A model generated the notes under the pieces. It was not told the DNA's origin, made no database searches, and saw nothing but the letters and a program-made list of their open reading frames with translations. 8,310 nucleotides of DNA, from assembly GCA_028288545.1 (NCBI GenBank), contig JAQBNQ010000348.1:1-8310 (forward strand), written 5' to 3'. The stretch is from Bacteroidota bacterium. GTDB taxonomy: Bacteria > Bacteroidota > Bacteroidia > Chitinophagales > LD1. Shown here one piece after another: positions 1 through 5,652 of the stretch (positions are counted from its first letter, which is position 1; each line of letters starts with the position of its first letter). The position numbers were made by a program, and so were the translations under genes.

Positions 1-1307
1 TGAATAACATTACCGGTTAAAGGGTTAGGATAAATACCGGCGCTTAAATCATTTTTTGTTTCGTTGATAAGCGTTGCAGCATCCACATTGTAATAAAAAA
101 AGTATTGGTCTGAGTTTTGATATGCACTTGCCGAACTGTTGTACACCTGGTATAGTTCGTAAATATTATTGTTGTCCCCGTCAAAGGAATAATTGTAGGC
201 TATATGTGGTAGCCAGTTAAAATTGCTCCAGGTAAAATCCTGGTATTGTATATTGTTGTTTAACGAATCGTAATTGTAAAGCCCCAGGTACGAGTTTTGA
301 AAAGACGACGATGGAATATCCCATACCTGCTCCAGATCATTTGTTTGCAGGTTGGCAGCGTTATAGGCGTATGAGTTAAGAAAATACGGGATCCAACTGC
401 CGCTTGTAACATCCCAATTGCTTGCACCAAAAGCTGTTCGGTTCTGGTTTGTATCAAAGGCATAAAAGTATTTGTCGTGGTTTAACCAGTTGTTAGAGCC
501 GGTGTTCCATGCCTGGGTAATTTGCAGGGTTAAATGATGGTTGTTGTCAAATGTGTTGAGGTACTGAAAATAATTTACCCATGATTGAGACCATGATTGT
601 TCCAGCCGGTTAACAATGTTTCCATTAGGGTCGTAAGCGCAATTGATCCTGTAATAGTTGTCCCAGCTAGCCGTGGCGGCATTCCAGCGTTGTGTAAGAT
701 CGCTGTTAAGACCAGTGTTGTCATCGTAATCGTGCGAATGTTTTTGAAAATTCAGCCAGCCTGCATCATTTGCACTCCCCACCTGGTCAATTTTAGTTAC
801 TAAGTTGTTGGCGGCATCGTAACTATAAATAAAATTGTTGGTATTGGTCCAGGTATTGTTTTCGTTGTTCCATGTCTGATATGTTTCAGTCAGCAATTTA
901 CCGGAGCTGCTATAAGTAGCAACATAGTTGCTGGTATTGGTCCAATTGCCGTTAACGGCGGTTTGCTGCAGGCAACAAATTATATTGCCGGCCGCATCGT
1001 AAGTATTTATTGTTTTGTTGAAGTTATTCCAAACCTGTGGCGAATAGTTGTATGACACGCTACCGGTTTCCAGTTTTAAGTTATTGTAGCTGTACTGGCA
1101 CGAGTCTGAATAAAGCCAACCCTGGTTGCCGTTCCATTTATCATGTCTAAAAGCAATTTGCTTATACCCCGCGCTTCGGCTACCTGGCTGAAAACTGCTG
1201 AATTGACCTTGCAATTGCTGGTGAAAAGGGATATAACTCTGTGTACTTTGTGTATTTGCGCAAACTACCTGCAGAAGTATATTTGCTATAAATATTATTT
1301 TTTTCAT
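1..1307 (-). CDS. Secreted tandem-repeat protein with C-terminal T9SS type A sorting domain (partial, 3' end outside window)
   Basis: An open frame of 435 codons without a stop runs from an ATG at 1307 to the window edge. Residues 1-17 (MKKIIFIANILLQVVCA) look like a Sec signal peptide with probable cleavage after VCA. Cys16 is not in a good lipobox. From about residue 63 to 406 the protein consists of about twelve repeats of 28-31 residues, each with a Trp near its start, an Asn two residues later, a YxYD or YxFD element followed by an (A/G)N-type turn, and a WN near its end. Residues 424-435 include GIYPNP, the usual opening of a T9SS type A sorting domain, so the protein is probably exported by T9SS and anchored on or released from the surface. 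The pattern recalls YD-repeat-like proteins common in Bacteroidota; the function is unknown. Upstream there is only a one-mismatch -7 box (CATTTTTG, 1351-1344) and no Shine-Dalgarno. Frame and signal peptide are clear; the role is not. Confidence 0.85.
   Translation of the reverse strand, partial: MKKIIFIANILLQVVCANTQSTQSYIPFHQQLQGQFSSFQPGSRSAGYKQIAFRHDKWNGNQGWLYSDSCQYSYNNLKLETGSVSYNYSPQVWNNFNKTINTYDAAGNIICCLQQTAVNGNWTNTSNYVATYSSSGKLLTETYQTWNNENNTWTNTNNFIYSYDAANNLVTKIDQVGSANDAGWLNFQKHSHDYDDNTGLNSDLTQRWNAATASWDNYYRINCAYDPNGNIVNRLEQSWSQSWVNYFQYLNTFDNNHHLTLQITQAWNTGSNNWLNHDKYFYAFDTNQNRTAFGASNWDVTSGSWIPYFLNSYAYNAANLQTNDLEQVWDIPSSSFQNSYLGLYNYDSLNNNIQYQDFTWSNFNWLPHIAYNYSFDGDNNNIYELYQVYNSSASAYQNSDQYFFYYNVDAATLINETKNDLSAGIYPNPLTGNVI
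90..1121 (-). repeat. About twelve tandem 28-31-residue coding repeats (unit up to 93 bp)
   Basis: Units begin near residues 63, 92, 121, 152, 183, 214, 242, 273, 304, 335, 364 and 394 of the minus-strand protein. Seven units are exactly 31 residues (93 bp); the others are 28-30. The shared pattern is roughly xW-x-N-x(6)-Y-x-(Y/F)-D-x(2)-(G/N)-N, then a (Q/E)-x-W-N near the end. At the DNA level the units have diverged widely, but a 13-base identity remains between 839-851 and 932-944, exactly 93 bp apart. The last unit loses the Trp (SAYQ) before the linker to the sorting domain. Confidence 0.8.
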
Positions 1308-1495
1308 GATATTGATTTGTATGCCCTGTTAAATATTATATGACAAAAATGCTGAGTTGCCAGTGCAACGTTTTGGTTGATTGTCGGTTGGTGGTTATTA
1401 ATTACCCATTGGAGCGATTTATGGGATTAAATGCAAACGGAGCCAGGCATTTTTAAATAATTGATGCTTATTTGCAGTAACAATTTCTCTTATAC

Positions 1496-2668
1496 ATGGA
1501 ATACAATGACTACCTCTACCAGGCTTATATAGAATCGGGCAATGCCAAGGATGTTTTTAAGCAAATAGCAAAGAGCCTTACGGAAAAGTATAAGGTTGAA
1601 GCAGATGATTCTGTTATTCCCGTACATTTTGGCGATTGGAAAATGCTTTTAAAATATTCCGATGGGGAATCTGTGGCTGCCGAAGCGGCTGTATTGGCAA
1701 CAAGGTATAACAAACCCCAACTTGCCAATTGTACTGCCCGGATTGAAATAAACGGACAGGATGATGCAGAGGGAGATCGTTATGAAGATCACCAGGGTGT
1801 TATTGCAGTTGTTTCGGCTTTTAAAGAGGTGCATATCGTTGACCAAAGTATTGGAGATTTTTTAAACGCATTGGACAGGTCAGGCGCAGGTAGGGTGGCG
1901 ATGGTAGACCCGCGAGCCGCTTTTTTGCAGGAGGTAGAAGGCAATTCTGAAATAAAGCGGATGGTAAACTCTTTGAGGTCATACGCTAATGACTCTGCTA
2001 AATGGTACAACCTGGCCCTTGCTTATGAAAGCGAGGATCTGCCTGACCTGGCACTGAAATGCTATGAAATATCATGGACTCAAAATCCTTATGATTATGA
2101 TGCTTATAATAATGCAGCACTTATATTGTGGAGAAAAGGCGATTTGAATAAGGCAATTGAACTTGGAAAGCAGGCGCTCATTGCGAATCCGAAAATAGCT
2201 TATTGCCGGGCGAACCTGGGCATTCATTATGCCGAAAACGGAGATAAACAAGAAGCCATTGATTGTTTTAAAATGGCCATTGAAGTTGGTCCGAATAAAA
2301 CTATGGGCTATACCAATCTTGGTTATTACCTGATATTGTTTGGCCGGCCAGATGAGGCTCTTGAATATACGGATAAGGCGATTGCGCCTGGGAATTTTTC
2401 AAATTCATACCTCAACAAAGGCCACGTTCAACTTATAAGGGGAGAAAGAGAAGCGGCTATTGAAAGCTATGTAAAGAGCAGGTGGGCCTTTAAATCGGAA
2501 AAGGATTTTTGGAAAGACTATGAAAGCGATTTTGAAGTATTGCCGCCAAATGGCATAACGCCTGAACAATATGAAGAGGTGAGAAAGGATGTGAAGAAAA
2601 GGATAAAAATCAGGCCCGCTGATGTGCTAAAAAACCATGATCTTGAAGAAGACGAGGTACAGGCCTAA
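1496..2668 (+). CDS. TPR-repeat protein, cytoplasmic
   Basis: A 390-residue protein with no signal peptide or membrane helix. Residues 168-338 hold about five tetratricopeptide repeats of 34 residues, starting near 168, 203, 237, 271 and 305. They show the usual pattern: small residues at helix A (NLALAY, NNAALI, NLGIHY, NLGYYL), a G at the turn (KGD, NGD, FGR), A in helix B (KAIEL, EAIDC, EALEY) and a closing NP or GP. TPRs are protein-protein docking scaffolds. The first 150 residues do not match a family I recognise. The C-terminal 40 residues are charged (RKDVKKRIKIRPADV, then an acidic end). The ATG at 1496 is the natural start, since the coding pattern begins there; no Shine-Dalgarno precedes it, which is normal for this phylum. 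It diverges from the repeat-protein gene and converges on the next gene. Partner and pathway cannot be told. Confidence 0.85.
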   Translation: MEYNDYLYQAYIESGNAKDVFKQIAKSLTEKYKVEADDSVIPVHFGDWKMLLKYSDGESVAAEAAVLATRYNKPQLANCTARIEINGQDDAEGDRYEDHQGVIAVVSAFKEVHIVDQSIGDFLNALDRSGAGRVAMVDPRAAFLQEVEGNSEIKRMVNSLRSYANDSAKWYNLALAYESEDLPDLALKCYEISWTQNPYDYDAYNNAALILWRKGDLNKAIELGKQALIANPKIAYCRANLGIHYAENGDKQEAIDCFKMAIEVGPNKTMGYTNLGYYLILFGRPDEALEYTDKAIAPGNFSNSYLNKGHVQLIRGEREAAIESYVKSRWAFKSEKDFWKDYESDFEVLPPNGITPEQYEEVRKDVKKRIKIRPADVLKNHDLEEDEVQA

Positions 2669-2675
2669 GCACAAA

Positions 2676-3086
2676 CTATAAATACCTTTCGGGGCGAGGG
2701 CCACACAGGTAAATGTAAAACAATAAGCCAAGGCCAACCAATAGAAATATTACCGGCAAACCGAGTGATGCTTTTCCTTTAATGATAAACTTAGTTGGTT
2801 TGTCAGGATTATAAAGTATGTCTAATTCCTGTCCTTCCTCGTAAGCAAATCCTGATAGCAAAAAATCGGGATGTATGGTCAGATCTTCGCCCTCCAAAGT
2901 AGTGTACCTTATGGCTGGTATAAACAGATTGCCAGGTGCCGGATAACTTCTGTTGCGTGAAACAATAAATCCCTTTACACTTATCCAGTAGGTAATGGCA
3001 AAGTAGTATTTTATAAAATAAACCGATGCAAATGCAAATGCCCCCAGGGCCAGTAAAAAATAGATTTTTGCATCCGATTGTTCCAT
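2676..3086 (-). CDS. Small membrane protein resembling DUF3592
   Basis: A 136-residue protein with a hydrophobic helix at about residues 9-30, a soluble loop of about 75 residues, and a second helix at about 108-127 followed by a short polar tail. The loop has the beta-rich pattern seen in DUF3592 proteins: I-R-Y-T-T-L-E-G-E-D-L-T, then a G-Q-E-L-D-I-L-Y-N-P-D-K-P segment like the family's 'G..v.VyYdP..P' element. The function of the family is unknown; it is placed in the inner membrane with the loop on one side. The ATG at 3086 directly precedes the first helix, and an exact -7 box lies 17 bases upstream. Its stop is only 7 bp from the stop of the TPR gene, with which it converges. The family match is by pattern only. 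Confidence 0.75.
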   Translation of the reverse strand: MEQSDAKIYFLLALGAFAFASVYFIKYYFAITYWISVKGFIVSRNRSYPAPGNLFIPAIRYTTLEGEDLTIHPDFLLSGFAYEEGQELDILYNPDKPTKFIIKGKASLGLPVIFLLVGLGLLFYIYLCGPRPERYL

Positions 3087-3103
3087 GATTGTAATGCTTT
3101 ACG

Positions 3104-3111
3104 CAAAAATA
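3104..3111 (-). promoter_or_regulatory. Candidate -7 box for the DUF3592-like gene
   Basis: On the minus strand the bases read TATTTTTG, an exact match to the Bacteroidota -7 consensus TAnnTTTG. The gene's ATG begins 17 bases further on, giving a leader of about 14 bases. No TTG is seen at the expected -33 distance, so this is a candidate only. Confidence 0.4.
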
Positions 3112-3223
3112 TAATTTATTCCTATGGCGAGGAAACGGTACCGGGAGGGGTAGCGGTTGTACGCATACTCCCGCACAACTTATTGAAAATTAAACATTTA
3201 ATATTTCGGAATCGGTACCCCTA

Positions 3224-3232
3224 CCCCCCCCC
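3224..3232. repeat. C9 homopolymer in the gldH / DUF3592 intergenic stretch
   Basis: Nine consecutive C on the plus strand (nine G on the gene strand) lie 24 bases beyond the gldH stop and 138 bases before the DUF3592-like start. The 170-bp gap that holds it also has two copies of CGGTACC (3136-3142 and 3213-3219) and a small AT-rich inverted repeat (3189-3202, ATTAAA-CA-TTTAAT). The tract lies outside both reading frames, so length changes would not shift a frame. Confidence 0.9.
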
Positions 3233-3256
3233 TTTAGAAAATGAACTGTGCAATTT

Positions 3257-3745
3257 TTATTTCACGTTTTTCTCAATCCTCACGCCAACACTTTTGATAG
3301 CAGCAAGTGGATTTACGCGCATATCCTGCGCAATTTTAAAGGAGTACTTACCGGGCTGAGGGAAAACAGCATTTTGCTGTATAGGTATCTGTATATCGCA
3401 GTTGTCGCCCAGGCAATCGCCGTTCCAGTGGCCATCAGGTTCGGATAAAACAAGGTTTACGCGTTTTTCAAAACTCTTTCCATCTGGAAATGTGGTGGTG
3501 ATCTTTACCCAGGTATTTCGCCATTCAAACTGAAACGAGTGACGGACGCTTACATAAATATTATAATGCTGGGTAGTGTCTTTTATTTCGGCAACGAAAG
3601 TTTTTGCATCGTCATAATTCCACTTGTAATCTTTTATCTGCTGGTTCTCTTCAAACACCAGTGCTTTATCGCACGAAGACAAAGCTGTGCAAGTAACAAC
3701 TAAGCAAATGAGTAAATGGGTGATTGAGTAAATGGAAATGCGCAT
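3257..3745 (-). CDS. gldH: Gliding motility lipoprotein GldH
   Basis: A 162-residue lipoprotein: Met-Arg, a hydrophobic core (about residues 8-23) and a lipobox L-S-S-C with the lipid-bearing Cys at 25. The mature part has the GldH pattern: YNIYVSVRHS (61-70), W79, FPDGKSF (86-92), the GDCLGDNCD segment (109-117) and a beta-rich C-terminus ending SVGVRIEKNVK. In Flavobacterium johnsoniae GldH is needed for gliding and is linked to T9SS-dependent activity. The family also occurs in non-gliding Bacteroidota, so it does not prove motility. The same frame is open up to 3898, but the ATG at 3745 is chosen because it puts the signal peptide at the N-terminus; the extension would run over ricT and a tandem repeat. 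It lies 58 bp downstream of ricT, probably on the same transcript. No Shine-Dalgarno is present. Its signal-peptide core is encoded by an 8-bp tandem repeat, described separately. Confidence 0.88.
   Translation of the reverse strand: MRISIYSITHLLICLVVTCTALSSCDKALVFEENQQIKDYKWNYDDAKTFVAEIKDTTQHYNIYVSVRHSFQFEWRNTWVKITTTFPDGKSFEKRVNLVLSEPDGHWNGDCLGDNCDIQIPIQQNAVFPQPGKYSFKIAQDMRVNPLAAIKSVGVRIEKNVK
3703..3734. repeat. Four tandem 8-bp units inside the 5' end of gldH
   Basis: On the plus strand four consecutive octamers follow the consensus AGTAAATG: units 2 and 4 are exact, unit 1 differs at one base and unit 3 (GGTGATTG) at three. On the gene strand they encode residues 4-15 of GldH, the start and hydrophobic core of the signal peptide. 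Because 8 is not a multiple of 3, three units give 8 residues and all frames are used. Similar low-complexity octamer repeats are, to my recollection, widespread between genes in Bacteroidota. Confidence 0.75.
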
Positions 3746-3762
3746 CTTAACAATTAGGCTTT

Positions 3763-3797
3763 TGTAAACTGTAGACAGTAAACTATAAACTGTAAAC
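3763..3797. repeat. Five tandem 7-bp units between ricT and gldH
   Basis: On the plus strand five consecutive heptamers follow the consensus TGTAAAC: units 1 and 5 are exact and units 2, 3 and 4 each differ at one base. The block starts 6 bases past the ricT stop (gene direction) and ends 17 bases before the gldH start, so it occupies most of the 58-bp gap. It is a microsatellite-like sequence, not a hairpin, and does not look like a terminator. Confidence 0.8.
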
Positions 3798-3803
3798 GGT
3801 CTG

Positions 3804-4973
3804 CTATTTGCGTTTATTGCGTCCGCCACTTTGGCCTCCGCGGTTTTTGTTACTGTTGTTTCTGCGTTTTTTGCGTTCTTTTTCTTCCAACGTTGCAAGG
3901 GTAACCTGGCCCACTAAGTCTTCGTGTTTAGACTCGTCCACCTTTACTTCTTCAACCAAAGCAAAGTCATCCAGGCTCTTCGGTTTTTTACCGGCTTTGT
4001 TCATGGCAATTAAATCCTTCACATCATCAATATCCAGTTTAAAAAAGTTTCCGCGGTCGCTGTCGTACTCGTACCACATTTGCTTTTTTAATATTTCCGT
4101 CTTCTTCAGCCACGCCATGCCATCTTCGGTGTCAATCTTCTCAGCGTGTTTTGGGAAGTTGCGCAGGGCATCGTTATAAGTATCCAACTCGTAATTTAAA
4201 CAGCACTTTAAACGACCACATTGTCCGCTCAATTTGTCGGTATTAATGGCCAGGTTTTGATAGCGAACGGTTTGGGTTGTCACCGACTTAAAATCGTTGA
4301 GCCAGGTTGAACAACACAACTCTCTTCCGCAGGTGCCTATGCCGCCAATACGCCCGGCTTCCTGCCTTGCACCTATCTGGCGCATTTCAATCTTTACCTT
4401 AAATTCTTTAGCGTAAACCTTTACCAACTCACGGAAGTCAACGCGGTCATCGGCAGTGTAAAATATCGTAACCTTTTTATTATCTCCCTGAAACTCCACA
4501 TCGCCGATCTTCATTTCTAAATTCATAGAACGTGAAATGGCGCGGCTGCGTATCATTGTTTCCTGCTCCTTAGCCCTTATCTCAACAACGGTTTTAATAT
4601 CCTGCTCAGTAGCAATGCGCATTATGTTACGGATGGTGTCGTCGCGCTCTGTTACTTTGCGCTTTTTCATTTGCGCTTTTACCAGTTCGCCCTTCAAACT
4701 AACTTCGCCGGTATCGTATCCCTGAGCAGCTTCAACCACTACTAACTGGCCACGTGTTAACTCCAGGTTAGATGTATTGCGGTAAAAACCTTTCCGCGCT
4801 CCTTTTTTAAAGCTTATCTCTACTATATTAAAGTTTTCGTTAAACGAGATAGGAATATCGGTAAACCAGTCCATCACATTCATGCGGTTACATCCGCCCG
4901 AAGTGCACCCGCCTTTGCTCTGGCAGCCGGTAACAACCCCGTCTTTAGGTGTTGTGCATGTAGTACATCCCAT
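3804..4973 (-). CDS. ricT: PSP1-domain regulatory Fe-S protein RicT (YaaT family)
   Basis: A 389-residue cytoplasmic protein. The N-terminus carries five Cys (3, 6, 17, 23, 28) in the form CTTC...C.....C....C-N-R, typical of the Bacteroidota version. The PSP1 domain follows at about 90-180, then the family signature GIGTCGRELCC (211-221) and SGQCGRLKCCLNYE (249-262), with six Cys at 215, 220, 221, 252, 257 and 258. In Bacillus subtilis RicT (YaaT) works with RicA and RicF, binds [4Fe-4S] clusters and assists RNase Y in mRNA processing. Whether the Bacteroidota protein has such partners is not shown here. The last 25 residues form a basic Lys/Arg/Asn/Gly tail that could contact RNA (inference). 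The frame is open to 5114, but the start MGCTTC at 4973 is fixed by a strong Shine-Dalgarno and the family N-terminus. It follows the nadR-like gene by 148 bp and precedes gldH. Confidence 0.92.
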   Translation of the reverse strand: MGCTTCTTPKDGVVTGCQSKGGCTSGGCNRMNVMDWFTDIPISFNENFNIVEISFKKGARKGFYRNTSNLELTRGQLVVVEAAQGYDTGEVSLKGELVKAQMKKRKVTERDDTIRNIMRIATEQDIKTVVEIRAKEQETMIRSRAISRSMNLEMKIGDVEFQGDNKKVTIFYTADDRVDFRELVKVYAKEFKVKIEMRQIGARQEAGRIGGIGTCGRELCCSTWLNDFKSVTTQTVRYQNLAINTDKLSGQCGRLKCCLNYELDTYNDALRNFPKHAEKIDTEDGMAWLKKTEILKKQMWYEYDSDRGNFFKLDIDDVKDLIAMNKAGKKPKSLDDFALVEEVKVDESKHEDLVGQVTLATLEEKERKKRRNNSNKNRGGQSGGRNKRK

Positions 4974-4978
4974 TTTAT

Positions 4979-4985
4979 ACCTCCT
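4979..4985 (-). promoter_or_regulatory. Strong Shine-Dalgarno of ricT
   Basis: The gene strand reads AGGAGGT, then five bases, then the ATG of ricT. This is close to a perfect anti-SD complement at good spacing. It is the only clear one among the starts in this window, and it decides the 4973 start over the upstream in-frame ATG at 5114. Confidence 0.8.
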
Positions 4986-4990
4986 GAACC

Positions 4991-5006
4991 TTCCGCCAGG
5001 GCGGAA
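4991..5006. promoter_or_regulatory. Perfect palindrome just upstream of the ricT ribosome binding site
   Basis: TTCCGCC-AG-GGCGGAA is a perfect 7-bp inverted repeat with a 2-base centre. In RNA it would form at least 6 bp closed by a tetraloop. On the gene strand it ends 5 bases before the AGGAGGT of ricT, so a folded hairpin would sit against the ribosome binding site. It could be a translational control hairpin, a protein-binding site or a dispersed palindromic repeat; the sequence alone does not decide. Confidence 0.6.
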
Positions 5007-5081
5007 AGCGATTTTAGTTGCTGAAAATAAGTTACCGTCAATTAAACTGGACGAAGCTAAAAGAAAAATCGGGTATTTATA

Positions 5082-5106
5082 GTATTTCGGAAGACCGATT
5101 GAATAC
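5082..5106 (-). terminator. Weak stem-loop after the ldcA-pnuC-kinase operon
   Basis: On the gene strand GTATT pairs with AATAC and, inside a 3-base bulge, TCGG pairs with CCGA around a TCTT loop. It starts 15 bases after the stop of the NadR-like kinase. A T-rich run follows only about 13 bases later (5069-5065, then more T), so it is not a classic intrinsic terminator and read-through into ricT is possible. Confidence 0.25.
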
Positions 5107-5121
5107 AAGGCCACCTTTGTT

Positions 5122-5652
5122 TTAGGCAGTCAGAAAATCATCTGTCTGTTCAATAGCCGAGGTAAGTCTTTTCTCACCTTTCCCCCGGACGTATTTAATG
5201 TTAGCACCAATAGAAGTAAGAGCCTCGACAAAGGCATTAAATAATTCAAGCCTGTCGGTAGGGTTTGCCCTTTGGTTATCGGATACCCATGGGATATCAA
5301 TATCGCAGACCAGGTAGAGGTCATACTTTCGTTTTATAATTTCATGCTCCAGCCAATCGGGAACATGCCATTTATAATACTGCAGCCATATTTTAATATT
5401 AACAAGGTCGTTATCGCTGAATAAAATATGATGGGCAAAATGTATCATGCTGTTTTCCTGCTCAATAATTCCTTTGGCAATTTGAAGTACATCCGAATGA
5501 TTGTATTTGCGGTCCAATTTTTCAATATAAGTGCGCGAGTAGTCGGGTACAAATACAGTTTTGTAATGCGCCGCAAGGTGTTCGCTAAGTTCCGTTTTGC
5601 CGGTGGACTCCGGCCCCGTTATCGAAATTCGTATAATGTTATTCTGCGGCAT
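5122..5652 (-). CDS. NadR-like ribosylnicotinamide kinase (AAA_28-type P-loop ATPase)
   Basis: A 176-residue soluble protein with Walker A GPESTGKT at 13-20, PDYSRTYIE at 36-44, a D-N-D-L-V-N-I-K-I-W segment at 80-89 (the usual D-T-D-L-x-T-x-K-x-W of NadR kinases), and a late DLYLVCDIDIPWVSDNQR segment at 111-128 with Asp117 and Asp119 near a likely Walker B site. This matches the C-terminal kinase domain of NadR, which phosphorylates nicotinamide riboside to NMN using ATP. The N-terminal regulator and NMN adenylyltransferase domains of enterobacterial NadR are absent, so NMN must be adenylylated by another enzyme (such as NadD or NadM encoded elsewhere). Its first 14 bases overlap the end of pnuC, so transporter and kinase are almost certainly co-expressed. 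Many such proteins are annotated only as AAA ATPases. The substrate is inferred from the family and the neighbour. Confidence 0.82.
   Translation of the reverse strand: MPQNNIIRISITGPESTGKTELSEHLAAHYKTVFVPDYSRTYIEKLDRKYNHSDVLQIAKGIIEQENSMIHFAHHILFSDNDLVNIKIWLQYYKWHVPDWLEHEIIKRKYDLYLVCDIDIPWVSDNQRANPTDRLELFNAFVEALTSIGANIKYVRGKGEKRLTSAIEQTDDFLTA

Noticed and set aside
597..803. Short open frames on either strand within the repeat protein, such as this 68-residue one
   Set aside because: They arise from the repetitive coding sequence of the minus-strand gene, whose single 435-codon frame with signal peptide is far better supported.
90..1121. Rhs/YD polymorphic toxin
   Set aside because: The repeats carry YD-like elements but lack the Rhs core motif, and the chain ends in a T9SS sorting domain instead of a toxin tip.
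3146..3222. Inverted repeat AGGGGTA / TACCCCT as a terminator of gldH
   Set aside because: The arms are 7 bp with 63 bases between them and no T-run follows, so a functional terminator is unlikely.
3078..3359. A 93-residue plus-strand open frame crossing the gldH end and the intergenic C9 tract
   Set aside because: It overlaps gldH antisense and covers low-complexity noncoding sequence; no domain pattern is seen.
3746..3898. Upstream in-frame extension of gldH to an ATG at 3898
   Set aside because: The extra 51 residues lie over the end of ricT in another frame and across the heptamer repeat, and would bury the lipoprotein signal peptide inside the protein.
3808..4179. A 123-residue plus-strand open frame opposite ricT
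   Set aside because: It is the antisense shadow of a well-supported gene, with Leu/Arg/Ser-rich composition produced by the complementary codons.
4974..5114. Upstream extension of ricT to an ATG at 5114
   Set aside because: The family N-terminus MGCTTC and the strong Shine-Dalgarno place the start at 4973; the extension reads through the palindrome and has no family match.
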